From the NCBI RefSeq assembly GCF_000346485.2, contig NZ_KQ976354.1, forward strand, positions 10,436,341 to 10,500,340: a DNA stretch of 64,000 nucleotides. The letters are read 5' to 3'. Origin of the DNA: Scytonema hofmannii PCC 7110. GTDB taxonomy: Bacteria; Cyanobacteriota; Cyanobacteriia; Cyanobacteriales; Nostocaceae. The notes under the pieces are model-generated. The model was given only the letters and a program-made list of their open reading frames with translations. It searched no databases and was not told the origin of the DNA. Positions 27,216-36,380 of the stretch are shown here, piece after piece (position 1 is the first letter of the stretch; the number at the start of each line of letters is the position of its first letter). The position numbers and the translations under genes are program-made.

Positions 27216-27390
27216 ATTAGAAGAGTATTCCTTTCAGCGTTCAGGTGTGTGTTGCGGAATTGATTGTGTTATCCCCATTGTTGCTCCTACAGAGGGAGGG
27301 GTGATAGTTCGAGACCTGTAAACGGATTTGTTGGGTTGAATGAAGTGAAACCCAACCTACCCAATTTGATGTCACATACTTCTAACTTTT
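27216..27390. other. Intergenic, no gene seen
   Basis: Contains GGTTGAATGAAGTGAAACCCAACC (about 27333-27357), a hairpin GGTTG/CAACC of the dispersed cyanobacterial type. No coding sequence. Confidence 0.4.
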
Positions 27391-29664
27391 TCAATGGGAT
27401 GATGTCAAATCCAAAAGATTGACGATCGCTTGAACTAACCGCTCCGGATCTACTGGCTTAGCAATATGGTCTTGAAACCCTACAGCAAGTGCTTGTTGCT
27501 GATTTATTTCCCCAGCATAAGCAGTAAGAGCGATCGCTGTTATCTGGCTGTTTTGCTCCCTTTGCATTGCTCGGATTTGTCCCATTAGCATATAGCCGTC
27601 CATATCAGGCATCCCAATATCACTGACTAACACATCGGGTTGAGTCTTTGCTATGACTTGGAGTGCTTCAAGTGCAGAAGCAACTTCTGTAACGATCGCA
27701 CCACGTTGTTCTAAGATAAAAGCAATTAATTCTCTTGAGTCGGCTTCATCATCAACCACAAGCATCTGTATGCCACTTAGGGGTAATGCATCATTTATGG
27801 GGAAAGAGGAATTATCTTCATCTTTTAGGCTTTTGTCTTCATTTAAAAGCGGTAAAGAAACAGTAAAAGTAGCGCCAAGTTCTTCCCCAGGACTTTCGGC
27901 TCGAACAGTACCACCATGCAGTTCCACCAAGTGACGGACAATCGCCAACCCTAACCCCAATCCGCCAAATTTCCTAGTTGTCGCCGCATCTGCCTGACGG
28001 AAGTAATCGAACACATACGGCAAAAAGTCAGGGTGGATGCCTTTGCCCGTGTCGCTGACTGTAATTTGAGCTTGCCAGTTAATGAACTCTAACCGAATTT
28101 CTACCCGTCCGCCCGGTGAAGTGAACTTAACGGCGTTGGTCAGCAAATTCCAAATTACTTGCTGTAATCGACCTGAATCTCCCAAAACCCGCCCGATATT
28201 TGAGTCAAACACTGTATCAATGTGAATTGACTTGGCTTGAGCCGCCAACCTTACTGTTTCAATAGCTGCTTCAATCGTCATTGCCAAATTCACAGGAGCC
28301 ATTGCAAGGCTAAGTTTGCCACGTAGAATGCGAGAGACATCTAACAAATCTTCAATCAGTTGTGCTTGGAGTTTGGCGTTGCGCTCAATTGTTTGTAAAG
28401 CCTGAGTTGTTTTTGTTGCATCTAACTTACTCCTAAGCAGTAACTGAGACCAACCTAAGATAGGATTGAGTGGCGATCGCAACTCGTGAGACAACACCGC
28501 TAAAAACTCATCTTTGATCCGGTTAGCAGTTTCAGCTTCCGCACGGGCGGCTTGCTCTTGCTCGAGCAGCCACTGGCGCTGTTTATCGAGTTGTTTTTGA
28601 TTTTCAATATCTGTTGCCGTGCCAAACCATTTAATAACCTGCCCTTGTTCATTTTTTAGTGGTACAGCTTGATGCAAATACCAGCGATAAGCTCCATCTG
28701 CTCGTCGCATCCGACCTTCAGCACGATAGTTTGCACCAGCGTGTTGCGCTGCGGCCCAATGTTGGCTGAGAGTTGGGACATCATCAGGATGTACGATTGC
28801 TTGCCAGCCAAAGGTTTGAGCTTGGGCTAGGGTTAAACCAGTGAAATCTGACCATCGTTGATTGACATCAATGAGTATTCCATCGGTGTTGGCAGTCCAT
28901 ACCAGTTGCGGAATCGATTCTGCTAAATACCGATAGCGTTCTTCACTTTGCCGTAACCCTTCTTCTGCTTGTTTGCGACGAGTGATATCCCGGAAGAAAA
29001 TGTCAAGACCATCTTCATGAGGATAGGCGTCAATCTCAAGCCACATATTATATGTGTCTGGTTGGTAGAAGTGATGCTCAAAGTGGACGGGTATCTGTTC
29101 TGCCATTGCCCACCGATACTGGTGTTCTACATTCGTCCCTACTGATGCAAGCCACTCCTCCCAGTGATTCTTACCAATAACTTCTGTGCGAGGTTTGCCG
29201 CTAATTCGCTCGGCTTCCGCATTTTGGTAAACGATCCGCCAGTCCCGGTCAAGTGCTAAAAAGGCATCACGCGTACTTTCCAAAGTACGTGTAATCCGCA
29301 AATTGGCTTCCCGCAGCGCCCGCAAGTTTGCCTTGGTTTTTTGGTTAGCAATCCGCAATTGCGTGCAGAGTAAGGCGATAAAAAATGACACCAATGAGAA
29401 TGCGAACAATTGCACCAAGCGATTGACACCAGTGATAGCAAATGAGTGGATCGGCTCAATGAAGAAGTAAAGACTATAACCAACAGACAGCGCGATCGCG
29501 AGCAATCCCGGTTTCATACCCCCATACCAGGCACTAGCTGCAACAGCCGCAAAAAATAGCGGAAATATTAGTGGATTTAGGAGCGGCAGAAGCAGTTGTG
29601 TTAACAGAAGGGCGACTGTCGCTGCCAGAATCGCAACTCCATATGGTAGCAACCGAGAGGGCAT
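27391..29664 (-). CDS. Hybrid sensor histidine kinase (DUF4118 membrane domain, two PAS, HisKA, HATPase, receiver)
   Basis: 757 residues. Hydrophobic segments at about 8-110 form a KdpD-like DUF4118 domain. Two PAS domains follow (about 120-235 and 240-355; GKPRTEVIGKNHWEEW, YRYLAESIPQLVWTANTDG), then HisKA with phospho-acceptor His393 (LAVLSHELRSPLNPI), the ATPase boxes (N: LTNAVKFTSPGG; G: DTGKGI and GGLGLGLAI) and a C-terminal receiver with Asp682 (VSDIGMPDMDG) and Lys in IAKPVD. All key residues are present. No cognate regulator is adjacent; the signal is unknown. Confidence 0.93.
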   Translation of the reverse strand: MPSRLLPYGVAILAATVALLLTQLLLPLLNPLIFPLFFAAVAASAWYGGMKPGLLAIALSVGYSLYFFIEPIHSFAITGVNRLVQLFAFSLVSFFIALLCTQLRIANQKTKANLRALREANLRITRTLESTRDAFLALDRDWRIVYQNAEAERISGKPRTEVIGKNHWEEWLASVGTNVEHQYRWAMAEQIPVHFEHHFYQPDTYNMWLEIDAYPHEDGLDIFFRDITRRKQAEEGLRQSEERYRYLAESIPQLVWTANTDGILIDVNQRWSDFTGLTLAQAQTFGWQAIVHPDDVPTLSQHWAAAQHAGANYRAEGRMRRADGAYRWYLHQAVPLKNEQGQVIKWFGTATDIENQKQLDKQRQWLLEQEQAARAEAETANRIKDEFLAVLSHELRSPLNPILGWSQLLLRSKLDATKTTQALQTIERNAKLQAQLIEDLLDVSRILRGKLSLAMAPVNLAMTIEAAIETVRLAAQAKSIHIDTVFDSNIGRVLGDSGRLQQVIWNLLTNAVKFTSPGGRVEIRLEFINWQAQITVSDTGKGIHPDFLPYVFDYFRQADAATTRKFGGLGLGLAIVRHLVELHGGTVRAESPGEELGATFTVSLPLLNEDKSLKDEDNSSFPINDALPLSGIQMLVVDDEADSRELIAFILEQRGAIVTEVASALEALQVIAKTQPDVLVSDIGMPDMDGYMLMGQIRAMQREQNSQITAIALTAYAGEINQQQALAVGFQDHIAKPVDPERLVQAIVNLLDLTSSH

Positions 29665-30016
29665 ATAGATTTCCTTACTTAACAGTCCCCGTCATCTCAC
29701 AAATCTACCCCTATTCTACCTACAGGAAATACTGCCTTCGCAGGTTCTTGCCAACACATCATTAGATATAGCAATTCTAAATGATTTATGAAAAAATCTC
29801 ATTTTAAGATTGGAGGCTGTTTCTGGTACTTTAAACGATTTCACTCCAGAGCAAATTGCAATTTTTGATGCAGCCGTGGAAGAAAGATAAAAAGGTGTCT
29901 TATCTCCTGGATACAAATATTATTTTTTACATCCTTAAGATAAAAAATAGAAATTAATAAAAAGTTAGAGGATGTGCGCCGTTTAGGACAAGACGTTTTT
30001 ATAAGTTGCATAACCC
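29665..30016. other. Intergenic with a short coding-like remnant
   Basis: In the plus strand, about 29810-29890 reads LEAVSGTLNDFTPEQIAIFD and a few more residues to a stop, with no start; it may be the tail of a lost small gene. The rest is AT-rich. Promoter sequences for the kinase lie on the left side. Confidence 0.35.
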
Positions 30017-31639
30017 CTATATTATATAAGGAGAGTCAATAGCCTCTTCTCGCTCGGCATCCACTAAAGCTTGATAAACCATGACTGCAACTTCTGCACG
30101 GGTAGCATCTCGTTCGGGATTGAGATGTTTTGGATTGGGAAAATTAACAACCATCCTCTTTTGTGTAGCAATAACTATCTCTCGCTTTTTCGACTCTGGT
30201 ACTTTTTCCCAGTCAGTATAAACATTGTTAGCAGTAAAATTATCAGTTCTTAATTCTAATCCATTTACGAGAGAGACAATAATTTGCAATCGTTTCATAT
30301 TTAGATTGGGACGGAAAGCATTGTCGGGAAAAGCTGAGAGAAACTGCCCTTCATATGCCTGCTGTATTGCCCTATAAGCCCAAAAACTCCCCGGTACATC
30401 TTTAAAGTCCATCGCCTGTCGTTTGCCCTGTGGATTAAATGCTTTGACAACTATTGCTGCATACTGCGATCGCGTAATTGTCGCATCTGGTTTGAAAGTG
30501 CGATCGCGAAAACCAGCGACTATTTCCAACTTGAATAATTTCTGAATAAACTCCTCTGCCCAATGATTCTTAATATCAATTAATCCTTGAGGGGTAAGTG
30601 TAAAAAATGTCAAATTACTTACAGATGTGGGAACAGGTGTAGAAATAAGCGTAGGTATTGAAGTTTGTGGCAACGCAGGTAAGAGTAGAGGTGCTTGAGT
30701 AGGTGCAGGTGTAAGTTTTGGTATCTGAGTAAAAACGGGTATCGGTTTAGAAGTCAGTGCAGGAGCTTGATTGTATACTAATTCTACGTATCCCTTGATC
30801 TTACCAGGGTCTACTTGATTGCCGACAGCTAATTGTCTGTGAGAACTGGAATTTTGCAAATCGAACTTACCATTGAGGCGCAAGATGTTACCTCCATAAT
30901 CATTGGTATTGCCTAAATCTGGTAAGGCGTTAGAAGTTAGGGTCAGACCATCTTCAGTATTTCTTTCACTGATATTATTTCGCAACACTGGACGAGCATC
31001 ACCAGAGACCACAATTCCAGAGCGATTTTCGTAAATATTATTCTCCGTAAGAATGGGAGAAGCGCGATCGCTAATCACCATACCAAAACCAGATCTGTAG
31101 CAGAGATTACCCCGGATTTCTCCTTGAGTGTCGCGAACAATGGAAATGCAATTGGTAGCATTCTCTGCAAATAAACTATCAGTAATGGTGACATGAGCAT
31201 TGCCAGAGGCAAAAACACCGTCACGGTTACAATTGATGAAAGTACAATTAGAAATGGTAGAAGCAATTGATTCAATCCAAACAGCAACTCCACGGTTAGC
31301 CTGATTTGTTACGGTTATTCCTCTAAGTTCTGCACCATTGGAGGACAAGATAAAGGTGACATTTTGTTTTGCTAAGGTAGGGCTGCGATATTCACCACTC
31401 CCTTCAATCAGCACATTGCTGCCTTTATTACTTTCATTTCCTACGATTGTGACAGCAATGGAAACATTGATAGGAAAGATTTCACCGCTAGCAGCATTGT
31501 AATAACCTTCTGCCAATTGAATCTGACTACCCGATGAAACTCGCTTGAGAGCTTGGGTAATTGTTTTTAACGGTGCTTGTTGGCTACCAGCCGCACTGTC
31601 ACTGCCTGCTGTTGGATTCACGTACAGAGTCTCAGCCAT
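30017..31639 (-). CDS. Parallel beta-helix (DUF1565) protein with C-terminal SLH domains
   Basis: 540 residues from ATG at 31639 (MAETLYVNPTAGSDSAAGS); an upstream TTG at 31669 is less likely. Residues 1-280 form a DUF1565/right-handed beta-helix domain (PLKTITQALKRVSSGSQIQLAEG; repeats such as SGIVVSGDARPVLRNNI). A Pro/Thr-rich linker follows (about 285-335), then three SLH-type repeats (IKNHWAEEFIQKLFKLEIVAGF, FWAYRAIQQAYEGQFLSAF, a degenerate third). There is no signal peptide, although SLH domains normally act outside the inner membrane. The fold suggests polysaccharide or cell-wall binding. Confidence 0.85.
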   Translation of the reverse strand: MAETLYVNPTAGSDSAAGSQQAPLKTITQALKRVSSGSQIQLAEGYYNAASGEIFPINVSIAVTIVGNESNKGSNVLIEGSGEYRSPTLAKQNVTFILSSNGAELRGITVTNQANRGVAVWIESIASTISNCTFINCNRDGVFASGNAHVTITDSLFAENATNCISIVRDTQGEIRGNLCYRSGFGMVISDRASPILTENNIYENRSGIVVSGDARPVLRNNISERNTEDGLTLTSNALPDLGNTNDYGGNILRLNGKFDLQNSSSHRQLAVGNQVDPGKIKGYVELVYNQAPALTSKPIPVFTQIPKLTPAPTQAPLLLPALPQTSIPTLISTPVPTSVSNLTFFTLTPQGLIDIKNHWAEEFIQKLFKLEIVAGFRDRTFKPDATITRSQYAAIVVKAFNPQGKRQAMDFKDVPGSFWAYRAIQQAYEGQFLSAFPDNAFRPNLNMKRLQIIVSLVNGLELRTDNFTANNVYTDWEKVPESKKREIVIATQKRMVVNFPNPKHLNPERDATRAEVAVMVYQALVDAEREEAIDSPYII

Positions 31640-31699
31640 GTTTACACACTCTAGGAAGCACTGCGGCAATACTACCGCAAAGACGTGCTCTGAAGAAAC

Positions 31700-31738
31700 A
31701 TGGGGAGTAGGGAGTGGGGAGTGGGGAGTAGGGAATAT
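31700..31738. repeat. GGGAGTA/GGGAGTG heptamer repeats
   Basis: About five tandem heptamers upstream of the SLH protein gene, same family as at 11718 and 15929; CTAACTACTAACCACTAACAACTAACC follows at about 31747-31773, another heptamer-like series. Confidence 0.8.
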
Positions 31739-31777
31739 TCCTTAACCTACTAACTACTAACCACTAACAACTAACCT

Positions 31778-32560
31778 TTAACGCAACTTAGTTCCACAAC
31801 TCTTACAAAATTTAGCATCTACATCGTGAAAAAGAAGACCACAACCAGAACAAGTTGTTTCTACTTGATTGGCTGTTTTGAACAATCGCTTAATTAGATC
31901 GCCCACTTGCCAAGGAATGAGTGCAACACCAGTCAAAATCATCAATACAGTCAGCAGACGCCCTAATTCAGAAACAGGAGTCACATCACCAAAACCAACA
32001 GTTGTCATTGTGACAACAGAGAAATAAAAAGCATCCAAAAAAGTCACAAAAACTTTTGAATTTACAGGATGTTCTACTTGATAAATTAAACCAGAATATA
32101 CAAAGATAATGGCAAATAAAGTAAATAATATACGTGTAAAAATAACACCATCTTCAGTATCAATACTAAATAAAAACTTATTATCTATAAACCTAATTAA
32201 TCTTAAAATCCGAAACCACCTTAGAAGCCTGATAAAGCTAATATCCACCGTTCCTATAAGAAAAGGCAAGATTGCCATTAAGTCAATAACTGCGTATGGA
32301 CTAAAAATATACTGAACCTTATTTTCTGCACTCCAAAGACGGAGTACATATTCTATTGCAAAAACTAACAATATTACAGTATCTATTGCATCTAGGTTTA
32401 ATCGAATAACCTCAGGAATATTATATGTTTCCGCTACAAAAATTCCGGACGACAGTAAAACTAATCCAGCAATAGAAAGATTAATAGCTTTGCCTACTGG
32501 CGTTTCCAAATCTTTCAAGTAAAATGCTGTTTTTTCTCTACTCAATAACATAATTGACAC
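31778..32560 (-). CDS. Voltage-gated-type potassium channel with C-terminal zinc ribbon
   Basis: 260 residues, six membrane segments. S4 has Arg at every third position (R111, R114, R117, R120, R123). The pore filter is TTVGFGD (186-192), K+-channel like (GFG instead of GYG). After S6 a short tail ends in a zinc ribbon, CSGC (237-240) and CKSC (252-255). It is about the size of KvAP-like prokaryotic Kv channels. The zinc-ribbon tail in place of RCK/CNB domains is notable. The start could also be residue 4. Single gene, no partner. Confidence 0.88.
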   Translation of the reverse strand: MSIMLLSREKTAFYLKDLETPVGKAINLSIAGLVLLSSGIFVAETYNIPEVIRLNLDAIDTVILLVFAIEYVLRLWSAENKVQYIFSPYAVIDLMAILPFLIGTVDISFIRLLRWFRILRLIRFIDNKFLFSIDTEDGVIFTRILFTLFAIIFVYSGLIYQVEHPVNSKVFVTFLDAFYFSVVTMTTVGFGDVTPVSELGRLLTVLMILTGVALIPWQVGDLIKRLFKTANQVETTCSGCGLLFHDVDAKFCKSCGTKLR

Positions 32561-33445
32561 TAGTTACGCTTAAGAAATAATTCGATATAGTAATCTAGTT
32601 TGATTTTTGAAATCCTCTTTTTCTACCCTCAGTGCTCTCAGAGTCGGTATAGAAATCATAAAAACTCGGTAACTTCATCGTTGAGCATACGAGATATCAA
32701 GCTTGACCACAGAGAGAAATCGGTTTTTTTGCCTCCTTTTTGAATACTGTACCGACGATCGACTAAAATTCATTAAAATTTTCATAATTCAAATAAAACC
32801 GCTATATATTATACATTTTTAAAGTTTATGGCTTTCTACTTTATAGTCTAAACCAAAATTTTTAGATCGAATGTACTAAAATAAACTAAAAGCCTTATTC
32901 AGCAGTAAACACAGGTTTTATTATAGCCATCTTATTTGATTTGTAAAAATTGCGATATCTCAGAAACCCGGTATCTTTAAGATACCGGGTTGCTCGCCTT
33001 TTACAAATGATTTAGGATTGTTATATGAAAAAATCAAGACTAAGCATGGCTAATCTCTACAAAATCTATTGATCGCATTCTTTTTTCAAAATAGTGTAAA
33101 TATTAAATTCCTTGATTTGGAGCTTGTCTATCTAATAACTCGTTGCAGAAACGAATGAATAAACTTAGGTTGGGGAACAACCCAATTGTGTAAAAAAATC
33201 TTAGGCGATGTTCGTAATCGCAGCTATACAAACAAAGCCAGACGAGCGCAGGGTTTTACACATTTGGGATGCGCCCCTTAGGTTATACCTATGTAGCTAT
33301 CTATGTGTCACATTCTTTTTTAAAAATGGTATAGTTAAAGAACAACCTTTTTGCTAAAAAGTGGAGTTTATATTTAATTATTATGTAGGTTTCAATCCTG
33401 TCTTTGCTAGGACTGAAACTCGTTATGCGTGAAGGATTGTACGCT
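32561..33445. other. AT-rich gene-free stretch (0.9 kb) with one palindrome
   Basis: No supported gene. It holds the palindrome at 32965-32991 and a single CRISPR-repeat-like sequence GTTTCAATCC...GGACTGAAAC at 33389-33419 with no further copies. ATAGTTAAAGAACAACC and similar stretches show no clear regulatory pattern. Confidence 0.5.
32965..32991. repeat. 27-bp perfect palindrome (AACCCGGTATCTT arms)
   Basis: AACCCGGTATCTT, one central T, AAGATACCGGGTT. It resembles in form the AGATCCCC palindromes at 2187 and 6983 but has a different sequence. Confidence 0.85.
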
Positions 33446-33784
33446 TTAATCTTTAGAAGGCTTACGTAGTATAGGTTTCGAGCTTTGGATCGTCGTTTCC
33501 CAGGCTGAGGTTCTTTCTTGTGCAAGCCTTTCCCTTTCTTCTTGTTTGGCCTTTTCCTTGATTTTTAAGTATTCCTTTATATGGTTTGGGAGTTTTTGGT
33601 CGAAACCGAAGTAATCTGCATAGGCGATTAAATCGGCATCCGATAGTTCTTCGTAGAATGCCCGCATTTTGCTTTGAAATTTTGGGTCGAGCGCGATCAG
33701 CTGACGACGAAAACTTAGATAACCTTGCCAGTCTCTAGCAATAATCGTGAGTTTCATGGCTTCCAACAATTCTTGTTCAGTCAT
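33446..33784 (-). CDS. Hypothetical charged helical protein
   Basis: 112 residues beginning MTEQELLEAMKLTIIARDWQ. Acidic first half with ALDPKFQSKMRAFYEELSDADLIAYAD, then a Lys/Glu-rich helix (EYLKIKEKAKQEERERLAQER) and a basic tail. No family recognised. The protein-like composition over its whole length supports a gene. It is a monocistronic unit next to a MITE. Confidence 0.55.
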   Translation of the reverse strand: MTEQELLEAMKLTIIARDWQGYLSFRRQLIALDPKFQSKMRAFYEELSDADLIAYADYFGFDQKLPNHIKEYLKIKEKAKQEERERLAQERTSAWETTIQSSKPILRKPSKD

Positions 33785-33920
33785 ATGACACGTTTAAGGA
33801 ATTTGGGGGAATTAGGACAGTATAAAGCTCTCTCGGGACAAAGTTAAGACAATGGGACATTAACAAAATGCTCGCAAATCTTGCTAGGTAAGTCATTTGT
33901 CCTTAATCATTGGTTATTTG

Positions 33921-34111
33921 TAGGACTTACGCATTGACAGAAATCGTCAGATATGAGTCAAGCACTTTTAGCACCTCAGCGTTTGATTTTTTTACGAATT
34001 AGAACCAACATCATATACCGTAGGGGCGCAAGGCCTTGCGCCCCTACAGCCTGAAACGACCATTATTCGTTGATTCATATGATGGCCAATTTGTACAGTG
34101 AGTAAGTCCTA
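33921..34111. mobile_element. 191-bp MITE with ends like the IS at 16060 and a 5-bp target duplication
   Basis: Left end TAGGACTTACGCATTGACAG is nearly identical to the IS left end (one terminal base differs); right end TTTGTACAGTGAGTAAGTCCTA is its imperfect complement. Both sides carry ATTTG (33916-33920 and 34112-34116), a 5-bp duplication as for the full IS. The inside is non-coding and contains the palindrome GTAGGGGCGCAAGGCC and its complement. It was most likely moved by the transposase of that IS family. Confidence 0.85.
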
Positions 34112-34451
34112 ATTTGTTAAGAGTCTTCTACTTCATTTTTTCTACATCCTCCTGCCCTGGGCGCTTCGTTTTGACTCTTTTTATTAAGTTATGTGACGAA
34201 AAGTTATTAAATACAAAAAATTTGATTTTTAGATATTTTTGTTAACGTTCCGTGACAAAAAATAGTTGGTTAATCGGTATGCTCGATCTAAATTACTCTG
34301 TAAATCAACATACAAAAACCTAAGAAATAGAAATATGCTTTCTTCCAGGAACCGCAATTACTAGCAGACAATTTAAGTGCTAATTTGTAGATATTTCCGG
34401 AAATAGCTTAAAACGTATGGTATTATGAAATAACAATTAATTACACGTTTC
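34112..34451. other. Intergenic, probably includes the left end of the IS607-type unit
   Basis: AT-rich, no gene. The boundary of the transposon cannot be placed because IS607 elements lack inverted repeats and target duplications. Confidence 0.4.
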
Positions 34452-35036
34452 ATGACCAGATATGTCACACCGCGAGAAGCGATGCAGATCCTCCAAGTCT
34501 CAGAAAAAACGCTTAGAGACTGGGACAAAGCCGGAAGAATTACCACTATTAGAACTCCTGCGGGACATAGAAGATACGACATTGACTCTATCCTCTCTCC
34601 TCAATCAACCAAACAACGAAAGACAGTTCTTTATTGCAGAGTCAGTTCTCATAAGCAACGAGATGACCTCAAAAGACTTGCAGATTATCTCCAATCCCTC
34701 TTCCCAAAAGGCGAGGTCATCAAAGAAATCGGGTCAGGACTCAACTACACTCGAATTGGTTTACAAGCCCTTTTGGGACAGATTTTGTCTGGAGATGTCG
34801 AACAAGTTGTATGCAGCTATAAAGACAGATTGGCAAGATTCGGAATTGAGGTCATTGACTACATCTGCACCTACAACAATACAAAACTCGTGGTTCTCAA
34901 CCGCATTGATTTGTCTCCTGAACGAGAGTTCGTTGAGGACATCTTGGCAATTATCCACGTCTTCAGTTCCAAACTTTACGGACTCAGAAAGTACAAGCAA
35001 AAAATCAAAGAAGATCCGGATTTACCCGGAAGCTAA
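34452..35036 (+). CDS. tnpA: IS607-type serine recombinase (TnpA)
   Basis: 194 residues. N-terminal MerR-like helix-turn-helix (about 1-50: TPREAMQILQVSEKTLRDWD, RTPAGHRRYD) and a small serine-recombinase domain with catalytic Ser65 (YCRVSSHKQRDDL), the VCSYKDRLARFG segment (about 118-129) and a C-terminal helix (HVFSSKLYGLRKYKQKIKED). It would catalyse transposition through serine-linked strand exchange. Intact. Nearly the whole gene lies within the overlapping +1 frame of tnpB. Confidence 0.92.
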   Translation: MTRYVTPREAMQILQVSEKTLRDWDKAGRITTIRTPAGHRRYDIDSILSPQSTKQRKTVLYCRVSSHKQRDDLKRLADYLQSLFPKGEVIKEIGSGLNYTRIGLQALLGQILSGDVEQVVCSYKDRLARFGIEVIDYICTYNNTKLVVLNRIDLSPEREFVEDILAIIHVFSSKLYGLRKYKQKIKEDPDLPGS

Positions 35037-36231
35037 CCTGAGAAGTGTTTACAGGAAATGGCTTTCGGCTTGTCGATGGTGTTACAATGCAGCAATTGCT
35101 TACCAAAGAGATTGTTTTGTAAAAGGAGAAAAACAACCTAGTAAATTTCACCTACGAGAAATCATTTTAAAATCTTGCCCTGATTGGGTGTCAGAATGCC
35201 CATATTCTCCAAGAGAAGAATCGGTTTTTGATGCTAAAATAGCTTTCTCTAAAACTAAGGACAAAACGAATCCTAGATTTAGATCGTGTAGAGAGCCTGT
35301 AAAAAGTTTACGAATCAGTGCTAAATATTGGGGTGCATTTTATTCTGGCAAAGGCAAAGATAAGCAAATTGCAGGGTTTACTCATTATGCAAGTAGCAAA
35401 GCGGTTGTAAATGGTGAAAGCATTGCTATTAAAAGCTTGCAGATAAATCCATCAGAGCCTTTATGTGAGGAAATGCCCTCGGAATTTACTATCTTGCTTG
35501 ATAAAGGTAAGTGGTTTATCTGTTTTGCAATCCCACTAGAAATTCAACCCAATAGCTTAAGTAACTGCATTAGTTTAGATCCAGGGGTCAGGACTTTTTT
35601 GACAGGGTTTGACGGGGATCATTTATTAGAGATAGGTAATGGTTCTATTTCTAGAATAGCCGTGCTGTGTCAAAGATTAGACAGACTACAATCTCAAATC
35701 GCAAAAGCCAAAGGTAGGGCTAACAAAAGGTTGAGGTGGAAACTAAGAAGACAGTCAGAGGTGTTAAGAACTAGGATTAGAAACCTTACTAACGAGATTC
35801 ATAACAAAGCTTCAGTCTTCTTAACCAAAAACTACAAACACATTTTCTTGCCAACCTTTGAAACATCTCAAATGGTTGTTAAAAAGAAACGTAAGCTAAC
35901 CTCTAAAACAGCTAGAAATATGCTGACGTGGTCGCACTATAGGTTTAAGCAGACTCTCAAGTTTCATGCCTTAAAAAGGAATTGCGTTGTGCATGATGTT
36001 ACAGAAGAATACACAAGCAAGACTTGTTCAAAGTGCGGACACGTTCATGAAAAATTAGGCGGAAACAAAAAATTCAAGTGTCCTAATTGTAATCATGAAA
36101 TTTCAAGAGACTGGAACGGTGCAATTAATATTTTTATCAAGTCTATTAATGATTTGGTAAATGCTTCAGCTACGGTTGAAGCTGGGGAGGATATACCCCA
36201 ATACGCAGTAGAATTTAGTACTAGTTACTAG
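34462..36231 (+). CDS. tnpB: TnpB-family RNA-guided nuclease protein of IS607-type unit
   Basis: Open for 589 codons, in +1 frame relative to tnpA. The true TnpB core begins at about residue 180 (KKSKKIRIYPEANLRSVYRKW). RuvC residues are intact: Asp in ISLDPGVRTF, Glu in LPTFETSQ, Asp in SRDWNGA. The zinc finger CSKCGH...CPNC is present. TnpB proteins are guided by a transposon-end RNA to cut the donor site and keep the element. The first ~190 codons overlap tnpA; where translation starts is unknown. The guide RNA should lie at the 3' end of the gene and just beyond, near 36100-36300, but I cannot delimit it. Confidence 0.85.
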   Translation: MSHREKRCRSSKSQKKRLETGTKPEELPLLELLRDIEDTTLTLSSLLNQPNNERQFFIAESVLISNEMTSKDLQIISNPSSQKARSSKKSGQDSTTLELVYKPFWDRFCLEMSNKLYAAIKTDWQDSELRSLTTSAPTTIQNSWFSTALICLLNESSLRTSWQLSTSSVPNFTDSESTSKKSKKIRIYPEANLRSVYRKWLSACRWCYNAAIAYQRDCFVKGEKQPSKFHLREIILKSCPDWVSECPYSPREESVFDAKIAFSKTKDKTNPRFRSCREPVKSLRISAKYWGAFYSGKGKDKQIAGFTHYASSKAVVNGESIAIKSLQINPSEPLCEEMPSEFTILLDKGKWFICFAIPLEIQPNSLSNCISLDPGVRTFLTGFDGDHLLEIGNGSISRIAVLCQRLDRLQSQIAKAKGRANKRLRWKLRRQSEVLRTRIRNLTNEIHNKASVFLTKNYKHIFLPTFETSQMVVKKKRKLTSKTARNMLTWSHYRFKQTLKFHALKRNCVVHDVTEEYTSKTCSKCGHVHEKLGGNKKFKCPNCNHEISRDWNGAINIFIKSINDLVNASATVEAGEDIPQYAVEFSTSY

Positions 36232-36380
36232 ATTCTACCGGGTTAAATGATATCCGTGTTTCTGATGACAAGTATCTGACATTTAATTGAGTTGCTCTAT
36301 TGATTTCATTATTTCTCAAAAATTGGTAAAGTAACATACAATTTAAAAATACGCTTTACTGTAGATGTGAGAGGAAAATT

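Noticed and set aside
29716-29916. Minus-strand 66-codon frame beyond the hybrid kinase
   Set aside because: Runs across AT-rich sequence with no start signal; the opposite strand has an equally weak remnant.
33389-33419. CRISPR-repeat-like GTTTCAATCC...GGACTGAAAC
   Set aside because: Only one copy; no second repeat at spacer distance and no cas genes in the window.
33301-33525. Minus-strand 74-codon frame near 33.4 kb
   Set aside because: Overlaps the end of the better-supported gene at 33446 in another frame and is basic and low in complexity.
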